11,203 nt of DNA, taken from positions 1 to 11,203 of the forward strand of contig JAUCNG010378703.1 in the NCBI GenBank assembly GCA_032353305.1, written 5' to 3'. The notes under the pieces are model-generated. The model made no database searches and was not told where the DNA came from. It saw only the letters and a list, made by a program, of their open reading frames with translations. The stretch comes from Cephalothrix spiralis (Eukaryota > Nemertea > Palaeonemertea > Archinemertea > Cephalotrichidae). The position numbers and the translations under genes were made by a program. Shown piece after piece: positions 1-6,416 of the stretch. The first letter of the stretch is position 1. Every line of letters begins with the position of its first letter.

Positions 1-300
1 TGAGGACAAAGTATTGTTATTTCAAAAGTATATGCATGATCATTTACTGTACAAATTTAAATATGGTAATTTGGGATGGTGTTATTGAAGTTTTACTAGA
101 TACGTTCTATTGAACTTTCTGTTGTTAAATTTTGAACTGTGTTCTTTCATGGTTTTGTTTTGTAAATAGTTAATTGGTGATGATGTTATTAAAGTTTCAG
201 ATAGATATTTTCTGTAGTAAACTTTCTGATATTATATGTATTCTTTCATAGTTTTGTTTAAAATAAACTGTACATACATTTTCAAAATTAAACTATTATT
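1..300 (+). other. 3' UTR of an upstream ZnF paralogue (gene body outside window)
   Basis: This stretch has no long ORF but is clearly homologous to the 3' UTRs of the two downstream genes. A 22-bp string at 65-86 recurs at 3657-3678 and a 16-bp string at 97-112 recurs at 3689-3704 in the ZnF-1 UTR. The block at about 167-275 matches the ZnF-2 UTR at about 6890-7030. A canonical AATAAA poly(A) signal is at 262-267 and an ATTAAA variant at 188-193. The UTR is itself an imperfect tandem duplication of a unit of about 100 bp (about 65-165 and 167-267). The simplest reading is that another member of the cluster ends here on the plus strand with its CDS upstream of the window. Confidence 0.72.
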
Positions 301-495
301 TTTATAAAAATGAGCGCTTCACTAGCCTCGCTCAACAATTCGATCTCAATAATATGTCGCTGTGGAGCGCTTATTCAACCAATAGGGGCGAGTTTTTTAT
401 ATTTACTAGAATAATCCGCCGGGAAAACAGAAAAATACCCTTTGAAAGAACATAGCTTTCAAAGTTTCATGCCTTCAAAGATGTAATTGTTAAAC

Positions 496-600
496 TGCCA
501 ATAATCCACGGAATAATCAAGATGAGATTCCAGTTTATGTCTGGTCTAATATGCTCCTATTATTCTCCTATGGAACAAAAAATAACTGTCAGTAAATATT
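496..600 (-). pseudogene. Inverted copy of a ZnF-gene leader and splice-acceptor region
   Basis: Read on the minus strand, this segment parallels the start of the ZnF-2 leader (about 5254-5334). It begins with TTTACTGACAGTT (RC of 584-596), as at 5271-5283. Then come a T-rich tract, an ATAGGAG acceptor-like motif, a GGAGCAT string and finally GGATTATTGGCAG (RC of 496-508), matching 5322-5334. The order is the same in both, with about 25 extra bases here. No zinc-finger ORF follows on the minus strand toward position 1, so it is best read as a relic of an inverted paralogue's 5' end. The homology is by eye; the two 13-bp identities in the same order are the main support. Confidence 0.6.
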
Positions 601-892
601 ATTTTTGAAAGTCCTTCTCTCTCTGGCCTGACAAGTTCAATGACATATTTTCGATGTTCACCATCTTGGATAAACTGGACCAATGTAATATCAGTGTTGT
701 CTAAGTAAGACCAAGTTACAGTATTTTTTTCCTTGTTAGCATTTCCATGTGATAGAGGTTACAAGAGACTGATCTGCACATTTCAAAATATTTGATATAT
801 CTTGCTAAAGATGTGTAGGACTAGCACATAGAGTTGGCTTGTAAAAATAAAAATAAATGTTATGATTAGTATGCAATAGATTTGTATTATAC

Positions 893-963
893 AGCCAATG
901 ACTAATTACAGCGTCATCTTTTTATTCATCACATGTAGATGGCGCTGTAATGCGCCATTGGCT
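893..963. repeat. Fold-back (inverted-repeat) element, MITE-like hairpin
   Basis: Two 27-bp arms, 893-919 and 937-963, are inverted copies with about 5 mismatches, separated by a 17-base AT-rich loop. The arms share AGCCAATG, ATTACAGCG and CATCT blocks. Flanking T/A-rich sequence (about 880-892 and 964-977) extends the pairing with gaps. There is no coding capacity. A fold-back MITE is the most economical reading; a transcribed hairpin such as a miRNA precursor cannot be excluded from sequence alone. Confidence 0.6.
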
Positions 964-1039
964 TTTAAAATACAAAACTAATGCTTATTACATATACGTA
1001 CAGATACCCATACCCAAACGTGGTATACAGTGAACATAT

Positions 1040-1074
1040 ATTTGACTGATAGTTTTATTTTTTTTGTACCACAG
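1040..1074 (+). promoter_or_regulatory. Splice acceptor of ZnF-1 leader exon
   Basis: A branch-point-like GACTGAT is followed by a T-rich tract and ACAG, with AG at 1073-1074. The stretch around TTGACTGATAGTTTTATTTT closely matches the corresponding ZnF-2 stretch TTTACTGACAGTTTTATTTT at 5271-5290, also just before an AG. Conservation between two paralogues supports a real acceptor rather than chance pyrimidine richness. Confidence 0.6.
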
Positions 1075-1220
1075 GTGACCGACATTATTGTGCATGCAGC
1101 ATCTGGCTTTTTAAAGATCCAATTTTTGACTTCTGTGAATATACAGTGACCCGTGAATTGTTGTGATTAAAGGATTCTAGGTGTCTTGCATAAAGCGGTG
1201 AGTCTATAGCACAGTTCAGT
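1075..1220 (+). other. ZnF-1 5' leader (UTR) with a short uORF
   Basis: This is the leader between the predicted acceptor and the start codon. A 6-codon uORF (MQHLAF, 1094-1114) precedes the main start. A strong 5' splice-donor-like motif, GCG/GTGAGT, lies at 1195-1203, with GTGAGT at 1198-1203, exactly 23 bases before the ATG. The same motif occurs at the same distance before the positional counterpart in the ZnF-2 leader (GTGAGT 5393-5398, ATG 5416). Confidence 0.5.
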
Positions 1221-3443
1221 ATGCCACGTAAAGCATCCACCAGGACAGATCTCAAATTGATTGTACAATCAGGTGATGAACAACTTCGTCCACAACCTTA
1301 TCACTGCGACAAATGCGAGTATAAAAGTCGTTCTGCTTCAACTTTAAAGACACATATCCAAAATGTTCATGAAGGGTCCCGTAAGACATCGAGTGATGGC
1401 TCTAAAAAGCATACCAAAGGAGTCCATGACAAAGGACCCCCATATCATTGTCACAAATGTGACAAAACTTTTCAGTTAGCTGAAAGTGTTAAAAGACACA
1501 TTAAAAGGATTCATGAAGACTATGTAGGAATCAAATGTGACTTATGCGACAAGACATTTCAAACATCTACTGTCCTCAAAACACATAAAGCATTTTTCCA
1601 TGAACGACTACGTCCACTTCAGTGTGATTCATGCCAAAAACGGTTTTTTTCTGCGACAGAACTTAAAGTGCATAAAAACGCTGTTCATGAAGGTTTGCGT
1701 CCACACCAATGTAACTTGTGTGATTCTAAATTTGCTGTGAAAGGAAAACTGAATCGTCATGTACGGACAGTACATGAAGGACTACGCCCTGTTCAGTGCG
1801 AAAAATTAGTTAATGAAGCACAGCGTTTATTTAATTGTGACTCTTGCGACCACAAATCTAAAACAGCTGGAGGCCTCAAAAGTCATAAAACGTATGTCCA
1901 TGAACGACTTCGACTATTTCAGTGTGATTCATGCGAACACAGATCACAGACTGCGGGAGATCTTAAAATGCATAAAAAAGGTGTTCATGAAGGCTTGCTT
2001 CCATATAAATGTAACATGTGTGAATATAAATCATTTACGAAAGATAGACTGAAAAAACATGTACAGGCAGTACATGAAAAACTGCGCCCTGTACAATGCG
2101 AAAAATGTAATTACAAATGCTTTCATAAAGGAACAATGAAACAACATATTCAGTCAGTTCATGAAAGACTGCGCCCTTTTCAATGCGATAAATGTAACTA
2201 TAATTGTGCAACTGTTCCGTCTCTGAGGAGACATATTAAAGCGATTCATGAAGTTCATGAACGGTTGTTTCAATGTTACATATGCGAACATAAATCTACG
2301 ACAGCGGCCAATCTTAAGGGCCATATTAAAAGAGCTCATGAAACACAGCGCTTATTCAATTGTGACTCGTGCGACCAAAAATTTAAAACAGCTGTATACC
2401 TCAAAAGACATAAAGAATCTGTTCATGAACAACTACGTCCATATCATTGCGATTCATGTCCATATAGAGCCAGTACTGCTGGAATACTTAAAATACATAA
2501 CAAATCTGTTCATGAACGTTTGCGTCCATTTAAATGTCACATATGTGAATATAGAAGCACTCTGAAAGGAACACTGATACGTCATGTACAGTCTGTACAT
2601 GAAAGACTCCGCCCTGTTCAATGCGAAAAATGTACTTATAAATGTGCAACTGTTTCTATGGTGAGGAATCATAATAAAATAGTTCATGAAGGACAGCGGT
2701 TATTTCCATGTGACAAATGTGACCACAAATTTGCAACTTCCGGAAACCTTAAAAGCCATATAAGAGCAGTTCATGAAAAAGATCTTCATGAAAAAGATCG
2801 TCGCTTTAAATGTCATAAATGCGACAGTAGATTTACCTTCAGTGCTAACCTAAGGAAACATGTAAGTGTGGTTCATGAAGGTATAAATCTATTTCAATGT
2901 GACAAATGTACCTTCAAAACATGCAGTGCTGCTAATCTTAGAATACATAAAACATCCATTCATGAAGGACTGCGCCCTTTTCAATGTGATAAATGTAACT
3001 ACCAAACTGGTTATCCAAATAACCTAAAAGCTCATAAAAGTGCAATCCATGATCATGAAGGAGATGGTCAGTATGTGTGCAAACAATGTGGTGACAAGTT
3101 CACTTTTAAAGAGAACCTTAAAAGGCATGTCAAAACGGTTCATGAAGGGCACCGCGCACCCAGGGTAAAATGTGGTATTTGCAACATTGAACTTGCATCA
3201 AAAGGAAGTTTGAAAAATCACATAAGTGCAGTTCATCAAGGTTTAAAACCTTACAGTTGCGAATTATGCGATTATAAATGTCAGAAAAAACATATCAAGG
3301 AACATAAACGACGTGTTCATGAAGGGCCGATTACATTTAATTGTGATGAATGTGACTTCAGTTGCACCAGTTCTAGATATATCAGTAAACATAAGAAAGC
3401 AAGGCATGGCAAAGACAATAAAACTGAAATCGTCGATCTATAG
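1221..3443 (+). CDS. Poly-C2H2 zinc-finger protein, 23 fingers (ZnF-1)
   Basis: This is a 740-residue, probably nuclear, DNA-binding protein built almost entirely of C2H2 fingers with the pattern C-x2-C-x12-H-x4-H. I count 23: the first at 29-50, then 77-98, 106-127, 135-156, 164-185, 206-227 and onward to 708-729. Linkers read HE(G/R/K)LRP(F/Y)xC, the same length as TGEKP linkers. Two finger relics remain: residues 51-69 (GSKKHTKGVH, cysteines lost) and 193-199 (CEKLVNE, a collapsed finger). The finger at 680-700 is one residue short. A multi-finger module (NCDSC, then CDSC, CxxCEYxS, QCEKC) occurs at 206-314 and again at 381-488. The last four fingers form the cluster's C-terminal cassette. 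No KRAB, BTB, SET or ZAD domain is visible. The start was chosen for an A at -3 and an MPRK start shared with ZnF-2. DNA targets are unknown. Confidence 0.95.
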   Translation: MPRKASTRTDLKLIVQSGDEQLRPQPYHCDKCEYKSRSASTLKTHIQNVHEGSRKTSSDGSKKHTKGVHDKGPPYHCHKCDKTFQLAESVKRHIKRIHEDYVGIKCDLCDKTFQTSTVLKTHKAFFHERLRPLQCDSCQKRFFSATELKVHKNAVHEGLRPHQCNLCDSKFAVKGKLNRHVRTVHEGLRPVQCEKLVNEAQRLFNCDSCDHKSKTAGGLKSHKTYVHERLRLFQCDSCEHRSQTAGDLKMHKKGVHEGLLPYKCNMCEYKSFTKDRLKKHVQAVHEKLRPVQCEKCNYKCFHKGTMKQHIQSVHERLRPFQCDKCNYNCATVPSLRRHIKAIHEVHERLFQCYICEHKSTTAANLKGHIKRAHETQRLFNCDSCDQKFKTAVYLKRHKESVHEQLRPYHCDSCPYRASTAGILKIHNKSVHERLRPFKCHICEYRSTLKGTLIRHVQSVHERLRPVQCEKCTYKCATVSMVRNHNKIVHEGQRLFPCDKCDHKFATSGNLKSHIRAVHEKDLHEKDRRFKCHKCDSRFTFSANLRKHVSVVHEGINLFQCDKCTFKTCSAANLRIHKTSIHEGLRPFQCDKCNYQTGYPNNLKAHKSAIHDHEGDGQYVCKQCGDKFTFKENLKRHVKTVHEGHRAPRVKCGICNIELASKGSLKNHISAVHQGLKPYSCELCDYKCQKKHIKEHKRRVHEGPITFNCDECDFSCTSSRYISKHKKARHGKDNKTEIVDL
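2770..2799 (+). repeat. 15-bp in-frame tandem duplication inside ZnF-1
   Basis: TTCATGAAAAAGATC occurs twice back to back (2770-2784 and 2785-2799). It lengthens the linker after the finger at 497-518 to H-E-K-D-L-H-E-K-D-R-R-F. The reading frame is kept. The longer linker should loosen coupling between the flanking fingers, which is inference. Confidence 0.9.
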
Positions 3444-3790
3444 TCTCTTGATCGAAAACCAGCAATGAGTTAGTACAAAACTGTTCACCAAAATACTAAA
3501 AAAATAATGTTGCCAAATACCGTTGGTGACAAAAATAATGGTGACACAATGCAAAAATATAAATCGACTGAACTAATAATTTTTGAAGAAGACACAGTAT
3601 TCTGTTATTATGTATGATCATGTATATATCCAAATTGTAATGTCAAAGTTAAATTAGGTAATTTGGGATGGTGTTATTAAAGTTTCTTTAGATACGTTCT
3701 ATTGTACTTTCTGTATTTAAAATTTTGAAATGTGTTCTTTCATCTTTCTGATTGTTCAAAATAAACTGTATATATGTTCATATATTTAGC
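3444..3790 (+). other. ZnF-1 3' UTR with conserved UTR module and poly(A) signal
   Basis: The UTR follows the TAG stop codon. The part at 3657-3780 is homologous to the window-start UTR and to the ZnF-2 UTR: it shares the GGATGGTGTTATT core, TAGATACGTTCTATTG and a final AAATAAACTGTA. ATTAAA is at 3676-3681 and AATAAA at 3760-3765, so cleavage is expected near 3780-3790. Confidence 0.65.
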
Positions 3791-3907
3791 CTTCATAAAC
3801 AATGTTTTCCGTTCTCTTCTATTGTTTCTATGTCGGAGGTTTGCTTAATTGCATGCAGGGCTATAAATCGGTGGAACGCTCCGATCCACGGTAGTGGATC
3901 CACAGAA

Positions 3908-4390
3908 CGATGGTGTTGTTCTAAAGGGTACTAAGTCCACTTTAGTAAATTGTTCAGGAGAGCAAAAACGAAGTTTAAAAATCAATCTAAAAATCAGGTT
4001 TTGATATTAATAAGAATATGTTTTGGTAAAAACAATCCTAAATGCGTACTCACTTAATACTTCATAGGGTTTTAGAGCGGTTTTTGGACTTCTAAACCAT
4101 TTTCTGGGCGTTTCAGACAAAAATAAAGACTTTAGTAAAAATTAAGTTGGAAACAATTTTTGACTCTGAAATTTTTACGGAAAAAATATGTGGACTTAGT
4201 AACCTTTAGAACTAAGAAAAATTGAAAAATGGAGTTAGTACCATTAAGAATTGGCCATTAAATCATATAAAAACGAATTTCGGAAAAAGGTTTCACATAG
4301 TATATTTAAAATACAGAGAGGAATCCAATGCAACAATAACACGGTTTTCGAAAAAAAGTGGACTAAGTACCCTTTAGAACTACACCATCG
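3908..4390. mobile_element. MITE-like element with 33-bp terminal inverted repeats
   Basis: The left end 3908-3940 and the reverse complement of the right end 4358-4390 agree at 31 of 33 positions. The ends begin CGATGGTGT and include TTCTAAAGGGTAC and AAGTCCAC blocks. The interior, about 480 bp overall, is AT-rich with no transposase ORF. Degenerate copies of the terminal motif recur inside in the right-end orientation at 4190-4214 and, more weakly, 4230-4250. No clear target-site duplication is visible, so the superfamily is undetermined and the true boundaries may extend slightly. Confidence 0.75.
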
Positions 4391-4648
4391 ATAACTACTT
4401 CAGCACTCGGTTCACCGATAATGCGCTTAAATTTTGAATTTTCCAGTTCCTCTGCGGTCCATTTTATTGACTAGTGCATCTGACTGATAGACTGGGATGG
4501 CCGCCAAGTTATGTCAACATTTCAAATATTTTAGCATTTAAAGGTTTCCCATTGACATTTTTAGTATGTGTCTAAAGTTGGCATACAACAAACCTGTTAT
4601 ACCTCTTAACTTTATGAAATGGTGTTTGTTGGGAAAATAAAGGTTAGC

Positions 4649-4662
4649 TGACCTTAAGGTCA
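4649..4662. promoter_or_regulatory. Perfect 14-bp palindrome, everted AGGTCA half-sites (ER2-like)
   Basis: TGACCTTAAGGTCA is a perfect palindrome made of two divergent AGGTCA half-sites with a 2-base spacer. This is the format of a nuclear-receptor response element. It lies about 830 bases upstream of the ZnF-2 start. One short motif in 11 kb can occur by chance, so function is only a possibility. Confidence 0.25.
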
Positions 4663-5264
4663 AGTTTCTGGTCAGAGCCTGTCCCATTGCCTAATTTCAT
4701 TTTATGCAAAATTGCGACTAGTGTTTCATTTGATCCAAAATGTGGAAGAGGGGCATATTGTATCTCCGTCTATCGAAAAAGGGGGCTCTTCCGACACAAC
4801 TGTTGGTGGACAAATGAAATGAAAAACGGTAGAGCCATAATTGTTAGAGGCCGGATCACGCAGTATTTAGTGCATGCGGTGAGGGGAGCTCAAGCACCGG
4901 AAGCTCAGCGTTTTTATTGGTATACGACGCACCAAATCAACATCTATAAGATAAGGCTTACATTATGTTGCTATTACCCTAATCATTTTATCTAAATGGT
5001 GCTTGCAGCCCTGGGCTACTTAGCAACTAACAATCTAAAATTGAAGGGAAGCTTCATTCTCCTCGCAGAGCTGTTAAATTTTTAACTCAGTTGAGAGATA
5101 TCGAGATTGGCAGTGGGGACAAGATGGGGAAGCTTAAACCAGGCCTTTTTTCTGATGATTAAACGCAATTTGAACATTTGGTAGCACCCAACTCTGGCCC
5201 CTTGTCAACTTACCCAACAACAGAGACTGTTGTCTAAACAGCATTCTCCAAACAAATATTGTTT

Positions 5265-5293
5265 ACTGACAGTTTTATTTTCTATTTCTATAG
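5265..5293 (+). promoter_or_regulatory. Splice acceptor of ZnF-2 leader exon
   Basis: TACTGAC resembles a branch point and is followed by a long pyrimidine-rich tract ending in TATAG, with AG at 5292-5293. The arrangement is shared with the ZnF-1 acceptor (1073-1074) and with the inverted copy at 496-600. Confidence 0.65.
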
Positions 5294-5489
5294 GAGCATC
5301 TAGGAGACCTGATTCTACTGCGGATTATTGGCAGAAAAAACAGTGATCAGCAGAACATGAGGTGGTAATGGATTATACGAATCGTTTAAGCGGTGAGTCT
5401 AGCTATAAGGTGCCTATGCCTCGTAAAATGACGAACTGTCAAAGGATTATATAAATTCGGAGAGTCAATAATTAACAAACGCGTCTAAT
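5294..5489 (+). other. ZnF-2 5' leader with uORFs and a displaced ancestral start
   Basis: The leader runs from the predicted acceptor to the CDS. It contains a 3-codon uORF (MRW, 5356-5367) and a 28-codon uORF (5368-5454). Inside the latter an in-frame ATG at 5416 opens with MPRKM and sits exactly 23 bases after GTGAGT (5393-5398). ZnF-1 has the same spacing between GTGAGT and its MPRK start, so 5416 is the positional equivalent of the ZnF-1 start. Here it runs into a TAA stop at 5452-5454, out of frame with the fingers. Confidence 0.6.
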
Positions 5490-6416
5490 ATGCCGCGAAA
5501 AGTGAAGAACGACTTTGAATGCAAATTATGTCTTAAGAAATTATCCACTAGAAGCAATCTCCAAGTACATGTTCAATCAGTGCATGAAAAACAGCGCAAG
5601 TTTGGATGTACTAAATGTGAATACACATGTTTTGCGGCAAATATCCTAAAGATACATGTACAATCAGTACATGAAAAACTGCGTCCTCATCACTGTGACA
5701 TATGTGAATATACATGTGCTTCTACAGCAATTCTCACGAATCATATTCAAAATGTTCATGAAGGGCGGCGTTCATTCCAATGTCAAAAATGTGACAGGAA
5801 GTTCTCCATATCTGGAAATCTTAAAAGACACATATTGTCGGTCCATGATCAAGGGGTTAAGCTATTTCAATGTGACAGATGTGATTTTAAGAGTTTTGAA
5901 AATTCGCATCTAAGGCGTCATATACAAAGCGTTCATGAAGGTCTAAAGAAATTTCCATGTGACAAATGTGAATCCAAGTTTTCACGTTCTGCGCACCTAA
6001 AGAGACATACACAATCGGTTCATGAAAGAGAGCGTCAATTTCAATGCGATAAATGTAACTTCAAGAGTGCGGATCAAGGAAACCTTAGCGCTCATAAAAG
6101 AGCAATTCATGAAGGCGAGGCCCGTACTTGTAAACACTGTGGTAAACAATTTTCTTTTAATGCAAACCTTATAAGACATGTAAAGCAGGTTCATGAAGGG
6201 CAACGACCAGCCAAAGTGAAATGTAACCAATGTGATGCTATATTGACACCAGGAAATTTGCACGTTCACGTACTTGCCCTTCATCAAGGTTTACGTCCTT
6301 TCAAATGCGACAAATGCGATTTTAGATGTGCACGGAAACCTGATCTAAAGAATCACACAAATGGAAAAACATGCAAAAAGTATTCCAACGTGACGAAAGA
6401 GAATCTTAAGTGTTGA
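5490..6416 (+). CDS. Poly-C2H2 zinc-finger protein, 10 fingers (ZnF-2)
   Basis: This 308-residue protein carries 10 consecutive fingers: 11-32, 40-61, 69-90, 98-119, 128-149, 157-178, 186-207, 214-235, 245-265 and 273-295. Linkers are of the HEKLRP/HEGLKK type seen in ZnF-1 and ZnF-3. Finger 9 is one residue short in its x12 segment. Finger 10 ends H-x5-C (H289, C295) and so is C2HC rather than C2H2. The C-terminal cassette lacks its fourth finger: the tail ends KENLKC, where ZnF-3 ends KENKM after a complete finger. ATG 5490 has A at -3 and encodes MPRK, but upstream ATGs may reduce its use. A nuclear nucleic-acid-binding role is likely from the family; targets are unknown. Confidence 0.93.
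   Translation: MPRKVKNDFECKLCLKKLSTRSNLQVHVQSVHEKQRKFGCTKCEYTCFAANILKIHVQSVHEKLRPHHCDICEYTCASTAILTNHIQNVHEGRRSFQCQKCDRKFSISGNLKRHILSVHDQGVKLFQCDRCDFKSFENSHLRRHIQSVHEGLKKFPCDKCESKFSRSAHLKRHTQSVHERERQFQCDKCNFKSADQGNLSAHKRAIHEGEARTCKHCGKQFSFNANLIRHVKQVHEGQRPAKVKCNQCDAILTPGNLHVHVLALHQGLRPFKCDKCDFRCARKPDLKNHTNGKTCKKYSNVTKENLKC

Larger units (their letters stand above)
301..1074. other. Non-coding spacer / upstream intron of ZnF-1
   Basis: I see no coding gene here. It holds a short hairpin (CTTTGAAAG at 440-448 pairing with CTTTCAAAG at 456-464), a minus-strand copy of a ZnF leader/acceptor region (496-600) and a fold-back element (893-963). Positions 354-424 are weakly similar to the interior of the inverted-repeat element at 8280-8692. 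The 3' part (about 1030-1074) is probably the end of an intron in the ZnF-1 5' UTR. Its first exon and promoter were not identified. Confidence 0.5.
3791..5250. other. Spacer between ZnF-1 and ZnF-2, no supported gene
   Basis: This AT-rich spacer holds a small palindrome pair (GATCCAC 3883-3889 / GTGGATC 3894-3900), the inverted-repeat element at 3908-4390 and a nuclear-receptor-like everted repeat (4649-4662). An open frame at 4687-4995 has no ATG at its 5' end and no recognisable domain, so I do not call it a gene. The first exon and promoter of ZnF-2 probably lie here or further upstream but were not identified. Confidence 0.5.

Noticed and set aside
1221-1305. N-terminal effector domain in ZnF-1
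   Set aside because: The first 28 residues are too short and lack any KRAB, SCAN, BTB or ZAD signature.
1537-2687. Several open frames of 60-105 codons on both strands inside the ZnF-1 CDS
   Set aside because: They are alternative-frame readings of the regularly spaced finger repeats (84-bp periodicity), have repetitive His/Met/Phe-rich translations, and overlap a clearly real CDS. Similar shadows occur inside ZnF-2 and ZnF-3.
1300-3400. CRISPR-like or satellite array of regularly spaced repeats
   Set aside because: The regular 84-bp spacing comes from 28-residue zinc-finger units within an open reading frame, not from non-coding repeats with unique spacers.
3855-3870. TATA-like CTATAAAT as a promoter
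   Set aside because: It is a single AT-rich match in an AT-rich spacer with no initiator or downstream exon linked to it.
3752-3934. 60-codon ATG-initiated frame after ZnF-1
   Set aside because: It starts in the ZnF-1 3' UTR, overlaps the poly(A) signal and runs into the MITE terminal repeat. No protein features are visible.
4687-4995. Possible gene encoding about 100 residues
   Set aside because: There is no ATG at the 5' end of the frame, no recognisable domain, no nearby acceptor and no homology to the cluster. It is likely a chance open frame.
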